This document shows positions 16,240 to 21,802 of a stretch of DNA of 21,802 nt, in pieces; position 1 is the first letter of the stretch, and each line of letters opens with the position of its first letter. Both the position numbers and the translations under genes were made by a program. Under the pieces are notes generated by a model. That model was not told the DNA's origin, made no database searches, and saw nothing but the letters and a program-made list of their open reading frames with translations. Source of the DNA: Deltaproteobacteria bacterium (lineage in GTDB: Bacteria; Desulfobacterota; Desulfuromonadia; Geobacterales; Pseudopelobacteraceae); the NCBI GenBank assembly GCA_016219145.1, contig JACRCG010000195.1, forward strand, positions 1 through 21,802, given 5' to 3'.

Positions 16240-16325
16240 TCAATCTTTAGTTGATTATCTACACAAAGAATATATCAATTCAAAAGCTAATGCAACAAAA
16301 GTGTTGTAAATCAACTTATCGTTGA
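16240..16325 (-). promoter_or_regulatory. abiE promoter and candidate AbiEi operators
   Basis: On the minus strand TTGTTG (16298-16293) and TATATT (16274-16269) are separated by 18 bp, which makes a sigma-70-like promoter pointing to abiEi. Three short inverted repeats surround it: TCAATctttaGTTGA (16240-16254, one mismatch), CAACaaaagtGTTG (16293-16306) and TCAACttatcGTTGA (16311-16325). The first and last share the same 5-5-5 layout, as expected of two sites for one dimeric repressor. The region is AT-rich compared with its surroundings. Confidence 0.55.
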
Positions 16326-16356
16326 ATTATGGCGCTATTGATGTACTTGACGGATT

Positions 16357-17880
16357 TCACACCAGCCCACCCGAAAACGCCCGTTGCAGGATCGTTTGCC
16401 GCAGGAGTTCGGCACGTTTGAGGTTGGTTGCAATGGTGGATTCGAGTTCTTCGGTGACGGAGAGGCGACGGTCGATTTCTTCGAGAATTGCTGCCTGCTC
16501 GGATACCGGTGGTAGTGGAACTGCTACCATACGCAACCCACCCAATGGCACAGTCAACTGTGCTGTTCCAGTAGCAATATTCGTTGCCTGTTTGTAAACG
16601 AAGTTGGAACTAAGAACATGTTTGAATAAACGAAAATTCGTACTATCGTTCGGCTTCAAAATTCCAATATGCCTTTGAATACAAAACGGCCGTTCATCTT
16701 CAATCAAGACAGCAATTCCATAGCTTCCAACAAGCGTGTATAAAATATCATTTTTTCGAGGAGTTCGCTCTTCACCAATTGCGCTATAGTATTCAGCCGA
16801 AACAAAACGAGTATCAGATAAATCAACTTTACCCGCTCGTACATTTCCTATAACAAGAAACGGGATGCCAGTTTCTGTCTGTGGCGGTGGTTGGTGGTCG
16901 CCGTCAGTTATCGTTTTAAATACCTGCTGCAAACTTGCCCACACCCACCCCTCCGGCAATTCCGGCAGATTAGCCGTATCCGGCCCGGCAGGTTCCTTGT
17001 ACTTCTTCTTCCACGAATCATCTTTAGGTTTGACGCCCCTGGCCTTCATCTGAGGTAGGGGCGAAGCAAACGATTCACCTGCTTCGCCCTTGTTGCAATC
17101 GCCATTGTTGATGCCAACAGCACCAAAACCGGGCGAAGCAGATACCCCTTGCTTCGCCCCTACCTTCGCCCCTACGGATTCTTCCCACTTGGATCGGCGT
17201 TCGGCGAGGATGCGTTTGAGGAGTTGGTCGGCGGGTTCGATATCGGGGTGATCCTTGCGCCACTGTTCGGTGAGTTTGCCTTCCACAGCATCCTTGAGGA
17301 CGGCGGCTTTGTAGCGCTTGAGGTTGGACTGAATCCGCTTGAGCGAGGCAACGGCTTCATCCAGGCGGGAGAACTGTTTTTCGATTTCGGCGACGATTTG
17401 CTGTTGGTCTTCAATCGTCGTAGGGAGAGGGATAAGGCTTTGCTTGATAAAGTCTGTAGGAACGCGCTTCTGCCCCACTGCTCCGGTCATATGATGAGCG
17501 GCTTCCTTGCGAAAACCTTGTCCTGAAACGTAGTAATAGACGTACTTTGGATCATTACCGTCTTTGGGCCGAATAACATGAAATTCGGTCGAACCGAAAC
17601 CGTATTGGTTTTCAAGGTGTGGAACCACTGCCATCTTGCCGTTTTCCATGCAAGGCGTGATCTTGGCAAAGAGCACATCGCCGGATTGAAACGGTGTAAA
17701 GCCCTTCTTCACCTCAGCGTATGGGCGTTTTGCGGAAGTGTCGATGATGCCGTCAGAAGCTCCGACCGAGGCCATGGGGACAAAAGTATAGAGCGAGTCA
17801 TCTGACAAAGCGGTTTTGCCCAAACGCGGGTTGATGTCTGCTATTTCTGAAAGCGGCACAGTCCGCCAATTGTTACTCAC
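16357..17880 (-). CDS. hsdS: Type I restriction-modification specificity subunit with an in-frame REPIN insert
   Basis: The protein has 507 residues with two target-recognition halves: half 1 about 1-160 (WRTVPLSEIADINPRLG, GDVLFAKITPCMENGK) and half 2 about 310-465 (LPEGWVWASLQQV, NDILYTLVGSYG). Each is followed by a coiled-coil spacer (IVAEIEKQFSRLDEAVASLKR; AAILEEIDRRLSVTEELES). The start is GTG 17880, inside a 22-bp copy of the hsdR 3' end; GAGGTG in that copy is the Shine-Dalgarno. Residues ~236-277, between the first coiled coil and the KKKYKEPAGPDTANLPELPEGW linker, are encoded by a 109-bp REPIN plus a 12-bp duplication. Without them the linker looks ordinary (WEE joined to MKARGVKPKDD). 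The frame is intact, so it is probably functional, but the spacing between half-sites may be altered. Confidence 0.92.
   Translation of the reverse strand: MSNNWRTVPLSEIADINPRLGKTALSDDSLYTFVPMASVGASDGIIDTSAKRPYAEVKKGFTPFQSGDVLFAKITPCMENGKMAVVPHLENQYGFGSTEFHVIRPKDGNDPKYVYYYVSGQGFRKEAAHHMTGAVGQKRVPTDFIKQSLIPLPTTIEDQQQIVAEIEKQFSRLDEAVASLKRIQSNLKRYKAAVLKDAVEGKLTEQWRKDHPDIEPADQLLKRILAERRSKWEESVGAKVGAKQGVSASPGFGAVGINNGDCNKGEAGESFASPLPQMKARGVKPKDDSWKKKYKEPAGPDTANLPELPEGWVWASLQQVFKTITDGDHQPPPQTETGIPFLVIGNVRAGKVDLSDTRFVSAEYYSAIGEERTPRKNDILYTLVGSYGIAVLIEDERPFCIQRHIGILKPNDSTNFRLFKHVLSSNFVYKQATNIATGTAQLTVPLGGLRMVAVPLPPVSEQAAILEEIDRRLSVTEELESTIATNLKRAELLRQTILQRAFSGGLV
17055..17163 (-). repeat. REPIN copy 1 (109 bp), translated inside hsdS
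   Basis: The ends are the perfect 14-bp inverted repeats GTAGGGGCGAAGCA and TGCTTCGCCCCTAC. Inside are two hairpins: GGGGCGAAGCA/TGCTTCGCCC with an 11-nt loop, and GGGCGAAGCA/TGCTTCGCCCC with a 9-nt loop, joined by a 41-nt centre. On the minus strand it is read as VGAKQGVSASPGFG..., then KGEAGESFASPL, without stops. It belongs to a four-copy family in this window. Confidence 0.92.
17152..17175 (-). repeat. 12-bp tandem duplication at the REPIN edge in hsdS
   Basis: CTTCGCCCCTAC occurs twice in a row (17152-17163 and 17164-17175). On the coding strand this is GTAGGGGCGAAG twice, encoding VGAK-VGAK (HsdS residues 236-243). It is in frame and extends the central linker by four residues. Confidence 0.9.
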
Positions 17881-17900
17881 GCCGCCAGCACCTCATTCAA
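17879..17900 (-). repeat. 22-bp direct repeat, hsdS-side copy of the hsdR 3' end
   Basis: It is identical to 18816-18837, which encodes the last HsdR residues LNEVLAA. Here the same bases precede hsdS and read LNEVLAA then TGA, with that TGA overlapping the hsdS GTG start (GTGA). It looks like the original hsdR-hsdS junction, now separated from hsdR by the RAYT segment 17901-18815. Confidence 0.85.
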
Positions 17901-17905
17901 TCATC

Positions 17906-18015
17906 GTAGGGGCGAAGCAAACGATTCATCTGCTTCGCCCTTGTTGCAATCGTCATCAATGTTGCCATCATTCTCAAAACCGGGCGAAGCAGGTACAGCC
18001 ATGCTTCGCCCCTAC
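17906..18015. repeat. REPIN copy 2 (110 bp), intergenic between RAYT and hsdS
   Basis: It has the same ends and hairpins as copy 1, but the second loop is 10 nt instead of 9. Read on the minus strand in the frame used in hsdS, it meets TGA at codon 14. It fills most of the 164-bp gap between the RAYT stop (18045) and the hsdS start (17880). Confidence 0.92.
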
Positions 18016-18044
18016 ATTCGGTCCCTGCAAATCCAATCCGTTTT

Positions 18045-18665
18045 CTATTTCCCCGCATTCACCGGGTTGTTCTCATCCAGGTCCCATTTCAGGGGATTGT
18101 TCGCGATGTACTTCCGGATGTTTGCCAGGTCGGTTTCATCGCGGACGACATGTTCGTAATAATTGCGTTGCCACACCGGGCAACCGGGGTTGTCGCGCAT
18201 TTTGTTGATTTTTCTGGTTGAGACCGATTTGAAATTCTGAAGAATAGCGCCCAGCGAACCGGATACCGTTCCGTCTCGTAGGGGCGAAGCAAATGCTTCA
18301 CCTGCTTCGCCCTTGCAGGAATCGCCATCAATGATGCCATTATCTCCAAAACCGGGCGAAGCAGATGAACCTTGCTTCGCCCCTACAGGTCCGATGATGT
18401 CCATGATTCCGTGAAAATGGTTCGGCATGATCACAAATTCATCCAATTGAACGTTCGGAAAATGGTTCGTGATTGCCTGCCAACAGGCCTCCGCCGCCAA
18501 CCCTAACCCATTCAACCTCATCTCGCCGTCTACAACCTCACCGAACAGGCATTCCCGCTGGAAGACACAGATCGTTACGAAATACGCCCCGGCGTTGCGA
18601 TAATCGTATTCCCGCAGGCGGATGGAACGGCGGTGGTGGATGTCGGGGTTGTATGTCTCTTTCAT
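18045..18665 (-). CDS. REP-associated tyrosine transposase (RAYT, Y1/IS200-like) with an in-frame REPIN
   Basis: The protein has 206 residues. It starts RRSIRLREYDYRNAGAYFVTICVFQRECLFG, the usual RAYT beginning. The HUH motif is H83-F-H85 in VIMPNHFHGIMDIIG, and the nucleophile Tyr is Y169 or Y170 in VWQRNYYEHVVRDETDLANIRKYIANNP. RAYTs are single-copy relatives of IS200/IS605 transposases that process REP hairpins. Residues 94-129, between the HUH motif and the tyrosine helix, are encoded by a 109-bp REPIN and resemble the HsdS insert. Beyond the insert, GTVSGSLGAILQNFKSVSTRKIN resumes the normal RAYT sequence. No Shine-Dalgarno is visible, and another REPIN begins 11 bp upstream of the ATG. 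All catalytic residues are present, so activity is plausible. Confidence 0.9.
   Translation of the reverse strand: MKETYNPDIHHRRSIRLREYDYRNAGAYFVTICVFQRECLFGEVVDGEMRLNGLGLAAEACWQAITNHFPNVQLDEFVIMPNHFHGIMDIIGPVGAKQGSSASPGFGDNGIIDGDSCKGEAGEAFASPLRDGTVSGSLGAILQNFKSVSTRKINKMRDNPGCPVWQRNYYEHVVRDETDLANIRKYIANNPLKWDLDENNPVNAGK
18278..18386 (-). repeat. REPIN copy 3 (109 bp), translated inside the RAYT gene
   Basis: It has the same 14-bp inverted ends and paired hairpins, with a 9-nt second loop as in the hsdS copy. It is translated on the minus strand in the same phase as in hsdS, giving VGAKQGSSASPGFG..., then KGEAGEAFASPL. The two 36-residue peptides are identical at 28 positions. Confidence 0.92.
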
Positions 18666-18675
18666 TTTCGTTACC

Positions 18676-18785
18676 GTAGGGGCGAAGCAAACGACTCACC
18701 TGCTTCGCCCTTGTTGCAATCGTCATCATTGCTGCCATCATTTCCAAAACCGGGCGAAGCAGATACGGCCTAGCTTCGCCCCTGC
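18676..18785. repeat. REPIN copy 4 (110 bp), intergenic between hsdR and RAYT
   Basis: It is the same family, with a 10-nt second loop and a stop (TGA at codon 16) in the frame used by copies 1 and 3. The terminus on the hsdR side deviates: CCTGC replaces CCTAC and AGCTTC replaces TGCTTC. The bases CCCTGCAAATC at this edge (18780-18790) recur at 18023-18033 beside copy 2. Confidence 0.9.
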
Positions 18786-18813
18786 AAATCTGCCCTACGA
18801 TTCGAACTTGCCG

Positions 18814-21642
18814 TTACGCCGCCAGCACCTCATTCAACTCCTCCAACATCCCCCACAACTCCTCTCCAAACAACTGATAAACCTTGCCAATCCCGCCGTT
18901 CTCCTTGAACGGGGTAAACTCGAAATCATCCCGCCCGATCTCCAGGCTGGCAATGACATGGTCGCGTATCCGCTCCAGCCACCAGCGCTGCTCGTCGCTG
19001 AAACACTTCCCGCTGGCCTCCTGTTTGGCAATCCAAGCGGCAAACCGCTCGTGAACATGTTCCTCGAACGGCTCCAGCACCGGCTCCTGATGCAGGGCAA
19101 ACCTGACCAGCGAAACGATATCCGTCCAGAGCCGCCTACCACCTTTTCCCTTAACCTTGGAAGTTTCCAGAGCGGCGTAGGCGTCCCACAAACGGTCGAT
19201 GCGCCAGAGATACGGCGGCTTCTCGATCATCTCGGCCAACCCCTTGATCTCGTCGTACTTCAAGCGCTGGCGGTAGGGGCGGCTGTAGAGGATCTGCAGG
19301 GCGGTGATCTCGTCCTTGTTCTGCTCGATAAACTGTTCAAAGGAGTGAATCAACCCCTTGGCCTTGTCCAGGGCATCGGCATCGAAACCGGCCTCGATAA
19401 CTTCGTCGGCGCTGACCGTGTCGACGATCTGGTCGGCCTTGCGCTGCAACTCCAGAATCTTCTCCCGCAGTTTCGGTTCACAGAGCGGCTTGACCGCCTG
19501 CTGGATCAGCGTGATCCCGGCCTGCCGAACCTGCTCCACAGTCGGATCACCCACACCGAAATTAGCCCGGGCCTGCTCGATCTGCCGCTCCGGGTCAATT
19601 GAGCTGATCAGGTCACCGGTCAACTCCTTCAACCCCTTGCCATCGGTCAACCGCTCGATCTCCGCCTTGCCTGCCGAATCAAGCTTCCGCTCCAGACGGG
19701 CAAAACGCCCGGCTATGGAGGAGACCACCTCACTCTCCGTATTCCCCAAGGCCACAGCCTGGAGCAGCTTTTCCAGCGAGACAGTCGGCTTCTTCTCCAA
19801 CGGGCGGGAGTCTGTTTTATCCTCCTCGCAGACACCGACCGCATCGACGATGACGAAGTGGGTCTTGGCCACGGCATCAGGGGTAACCGCCTGCAGGTCG
19901 GTGTCGTTGATTACCCGCACCCCGCGCCCCTTCATCTGCTCAAAAAAGGAGCGGGAACGGATCATGCGCATGAAGAAGACACACTCCAGCGGCTTGATGT
20001 CGGTGCCGGTGGCGATCATGTCCACGGTCACTGCGATGCGCGGCATCGGGCTGGTGCGGAACTCGGCGATCAGCTCCTCCGGTTTCCTGCCGGTGGTGCG
20101 GTAGGTAATCTTCTGGCAGAAGTCATTGCCCTTGCCGAACTCCTCCCGCACGATCCGCACGATGTCCTCGGCGTGGGAGTCATCCTTGGCGAAAATCAGG
20201 GTCTTGGGCACCCAGCTGCGGCCGGGGAAGATCTCGGTCAGCACCTTGTCGCGGAAGGTTTTGATAACGGTACGGATCTGGTCAACCGCCACTACGTCCC
20301 GGTCGAGTTGTCCCGCCTCGTAGGTCAGGTCCTCGTCCAGCTGCTCCCAGCGCACGGCCCGTGTCTCCCGTTCGCGATGGTCCACGTAGTGCCCGGCCTC
20401 CACGACCGAGCCGGCCTGGGTAATCTTCGTCCGGATGCGGTAGACGTCGTAGTTGACGTTGACTCCGTCGGCCACGGCCTGTTCGTGCGGGTATTCCATC
20501 ACCAGATTCTGGTTGAAGAAACCGAAGGTCTGCTTGCTGGGGGTGGCGGTCAAGCCGACCAGAAAGCCGTCGAAGTATTCCAGCACCTGGCGCCAGAGGT
20601 TGTAGATCGAGCGGTGGCACTCGTCGGTGACAATCAGATCGAAGGTTTCGGGCGGGATGGCCGGATTGTAGACCACCGGCGGCGGTTCCCGGAAGAGACT
20701 GACGTGATCGAAAAGCGATTCCTCCTCCAGCTCCGGAGCCAGTTCTTCGCCGCGCAGAATCGAATAGAGCCGCTGAATGGTGCAGATGCAGACTCGCGCC
20801 GTGCTGTCGAGACGGCTGCTCTGCAGGTGGTTGACGATGTACTCTTCGGTGAACTTGTAGGGGGTGTAGGGTGACTGGTACTGCTGGAATTCCTTCAACG
20901 TCTGGCGCCCCAGGTTGGCGCGGTCCACCAGGAACAGCACCCGCCGGGCCCCGGCAAACTTGAGCTGGCGATAGATGAAAGAGACCGAGGTAAATGTCTT
21001 GCCCGAGCCGGTTGCCATCTGCACCAGCGAGCGGGGACGATCGCTGGCCAGCGATTTTTCCAGATTGTTGATCGCCGTGAACTGCGCCGGCCAGAGTCCC
21101 TCGGAATGCAGCGGCGGCATGCGGCGCAAACGGCTTCGGTAGCAATCCGGCGACCAGATCACGCTCGGTTCGGCCACTGCTCCCGGCTGGTGGGTCGCGC
21201 TCTCCCCACTGCGGCAGGCAATGTCCAGCCAGTCGGCAAGAGTTTCGGGACGATGGAAGGAGAAAACGGATCTGGAGCGGGGATCGGGATCAAGACCGCT
21301 GGTAAAGCAGGTCTCGATGCCGGTTGACTGATAGCGGAACGGAAGCGGGCGGAACCAGGCCGGAAGCGACAACGGCAGCCCCTGCGTGTAGCGGTCGGAC
21401 TGGATTTCGACCCCGGAGAGCGTCACACCGGCCTTCTTGGCCTCGATCACTCCGGCGGCCTGGCCGTCAACGTACAGCAGGTAATCGGCAAAGCCGAAAC
21501 CGCGTTCCAGGGGAAACTCCCGGATAGCCACGCCCCGGCCGGCATGCAGGTTGACGCTCTTCACGTCCTGCACCAGCCAGCCTGCTTCAAGCAGCATCCG
21601 GTCGATATCTATACGCGCTTCCTGTTCGGGATTTGCGGACAT
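18814..21642 (-). CDS. hsdR: Type I restriction-modification endonuclease/translocase subunit
   Basis: The 942-residue protein is of the EcoEI-like HsdR type. The N-terminal nuclease has D53 (GFADYLLYV) and E67-A-K69 (VIEAKKAG), the PD-(D/E)xK core, followed by QSDRYTQGL. The superfamily-2 translocase has Walker A MATGSGKT (209-216), DECH (340-343), TATPSK (365-370) and QMKGRGVR. The C-terminal ~300 residues are a helical HsdR C-domain. ATG 21642 has AAGGAG 5-6 bp upstream. It cleaves unmethylated DNA after ATP-driven translocation, together with HsdM and HsdS. The last seven codons are duplicated in front of hsdS, which indicates that the RAYT segment entered at this gene's 3' end. It appears intact. 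Confidence 0.95.
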   Translation of the reverse strand: MSANPEQEARIDIDRMLLEAGWLVQDVKSVNLHAGRGVAIREFPLERGFGFADYLLYVDGQAAGVIEAKKAGVTLSGVEIQSDRYTQGLPLSLPAWFRPLPFRYQSTGIETCFTSGLDPDPRSRSVFSFHRPETLADWLDIACRSGESATHQPGAVAEPSVIWSPDCYRSRLRRMPPLHSEGLWPAQFTAINNLEKSLASDRPRSLVQMATGSGKTFTSVSFIYRQLKFAGARRVLFLVDRANLGRQTLKEFQQYQSPYTPYKFTEEYIVNHLQSSRLDSTARVCICTIQRLYSILRGEELAPELEEESLFDHVSLFREPPPVVYNPAIPPETFDLIVTDECHRSIYNLWRQVLEYFDGFLVGLTATPSKQTFGFFNQNLVMEYPHEQAVADGVNVNYDVYRIRTKITQAGSVVEAGHYVDHRERETRAVRWEQLDEDLTYEAGQLDRDVVAVDQIRTVIKTFRDKVLTEIFPGRSWVPKTLIFAKDDSHAEDIVRIVREEFGKGNDFCQKITYRTTGRKPEELIAEFRTSPMPRIAVTVDMIATGTDIKPLECVFFMRMIRSRSFFEQMKGRGVRVINDTDLQAVTPDAVAKTHFVIVDAVGVCEEDKTDSRPLEKKPTVSLEKLLQAVALGNTESEVVSSIAGRFARLERKLDSAGKAEIERLTDGKGLKELTGDLISSIDPERQIEQARANFGVGDPTVEQVRQAGITLIQQAVKPLCEPKLREKILELQRKADQIVDTVSADEVIEAGFDADALDKAKGLIHSFEQFIEQNKDEITALQILYSRPYRQRLKYDEIKGLAEMIEKPPYLWRIDRLWDAYAALETSKVKGKGGRRLWTDIVSLVRFALHQEPVLEPFEEHVHERFAAWIAKQEASGKCFSDEQRWWLERIRDHVIASLEIGRDDFEFTPFKENGGIGKVYQLFGEELWGMLEELNEVLAA
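18816..18837 (-). repeat. 22-bp direct repeat, hsdR-side copy
   Basis: It encodes the final HsdR residues LNEVLAA plus the first base of the stop. It is identical to 17879-17900 in front of hsdS. The two copies bracket a 915-bp segment with RAYT and REPINs. Confidence 0.85.
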
Positions 21643-21674
21643 GGCGCTCCTTATTCCAATTCCAGATCAAGGCG

Positions 21675-21697
21675 CCATTATGTAGCAGAATTAATGG
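21675..21697 (-). promoter_or_regulatory. Inverted repeat in the hsdR upstream region
   Basis: CCATTA (21675-21680) and TAATGG (21692-21697) form 6-bp arms around 11 bp, 33 bp upstream of the hsdR ATG. A -10-like CATAAT lies on the minus strand at 21682-21677, overlapping one arm. No convincing -35 is visible. It may be an operator for hsdR, but the match is short. Confidence 0.3.
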
Positions 21698-21734
21698 AAT
21701 AATACCAGAAAAAGCCTGCGGGCCAGCCTGGCCG

Positions 21735-21802
21735 TCATTCATACCTCAGCGCATCGATAGGATTAAGCCCGGCGGCTTTTCTGGCCGGGTAGAAACCGAA
21801 GA
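21735..21802 (-). CDS. C-terminal end of a FtsX/MacB-type ABC transporter permease (partial)
   Basis: The minus-strand frame from the right edge to TGA (21737-21735) gives about 21 residues: FGFYPARKAAGLNPIDALRYE. This is the hallmark C-terminus of MacB/LolE-type FtsX permeases (G-x-x-P-A-x-x-A-x-x-x-x-P-x-x-A-L-R-Y-E). The rest lies outside the window. It points toward hsdR and is separated from it by ~90 bp. Confidence 0.8.
   Translation of the reverse strand, partial: FGFYPARKAAGLNPIDALRYE

Noticed and set aside
16043..16243. Alternative minus-strand start upstream of abiEi (66-codon frame beginning at 16243)
   Set aside because: It is in another frame and lacks the winged-helix sequence; the AbiEi frame from 16217 has the complete domain.
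17055..18785. The four ~110-bp repeats as a CRISPR array
   Set aside because: The repeats are irregularly spaced (about 260-850 bp), each is a paired palindrome, they lie in and between genes, and no cas genes are present. REPIN with RAYT explains them.
19858..20874. Plus-strand open frame of 338 codons opposite hsdR
   Set aside because: Shadow of hsdR, which has complete nuclease and helicase motifs on the other strand.
21714..21735. Hairpin GGCCA-GGC-TGGCC on the minus strand after the permease stop as a terminator
   Set aside because: The stem is short and the T-run begins about 7 nt after it, so it does not make a convincing intrinsic terminator.

Overview
The window reads as a Desulfuromonadota/Geobacter-like chromosome. 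This is inferred from the CFI-box-type C-terminus, the five-heme c-type lipoprotein, the B12-type radical SAM protein and general codon style; no rRNA or tRNA is present to confirm it. The first ~12.5 kb is mostly housekeeping. The last ~9 kb on the minus strand is an accessory defence island.

Left part, plus strand: the C-terminal end of a CFI-box-like protein (1-227); a Phd/VapC-type toxin-antitoxin pair (444-1068) with a perfect 10-bp-arm operator over its promoter and a terminator behind it; a five-heme lipoprotein cytochrome (1264-2622) with a palindrome on its -35 box; a radical SAM protein translationally coupled to a 59-residue CxxC protein (2664-4534); fabA (4600-5142); htpX and rsmB overlapping (5272-7495); a 138-bp inverted-repeat element; rpe (7680-8345); a response regulator-GGDEF gene broken by an amber stop exactly in its GGEEF motif (8414-9358); and a secreted transglutaminase-like protein (9355-10800).

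Minus strand, 12507 down to 10775: a HIT-family gene and an M16 zinc protease overlap by ATGA and converge on the transglutaminase gene.

Defence island, minus strand, transcribed from 21642 down to 12500: hsdR, a REP-associated tyrosine transposase (RAYT), hsdS, abiEi, abiEii, hsdM. It is a type I restriction-modification system with two intrusions. (1) An AbiE-type toxin-antitoxin pair sits between hsdS and hsdM. It has its own promoter region with three inverted repeats, and hsdM follows the toxin gene by only 11 bp, so the methylase is probably driven from the antitoxin promoter. The toxin carries an extra WYL-like domain and a C2HC zinc finger. (2) A RAYT gene with REPIN elements sits between hsdR and hsdS, bounded by a 22-bp copy of the hsdR 3' end.

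The most striking signal is a family of four ~110-bp REPINs (paired inverted REPs with 14-bp termini GTAGGGGCGAAGCA/TGCTTCGCCCCTAC). Two are intergenic, 110 bp long, and closed by stops in the relevant frame. The other two are 109 bp long and lie inside the RAYT and hsdS coding sequences. Both are read in the same frame and encode nearly the same 36-residue peptide, much like the protein-coding palindromic elements of Rickettsia. In HsdS the insert sits in the linker between the two DNA-recognition halves and carries an additional 12-bp in-frame tandem duplication (VGAK twice). The window ends with the C-terminus of a FtsX/MacB-type ABC transporter permease.
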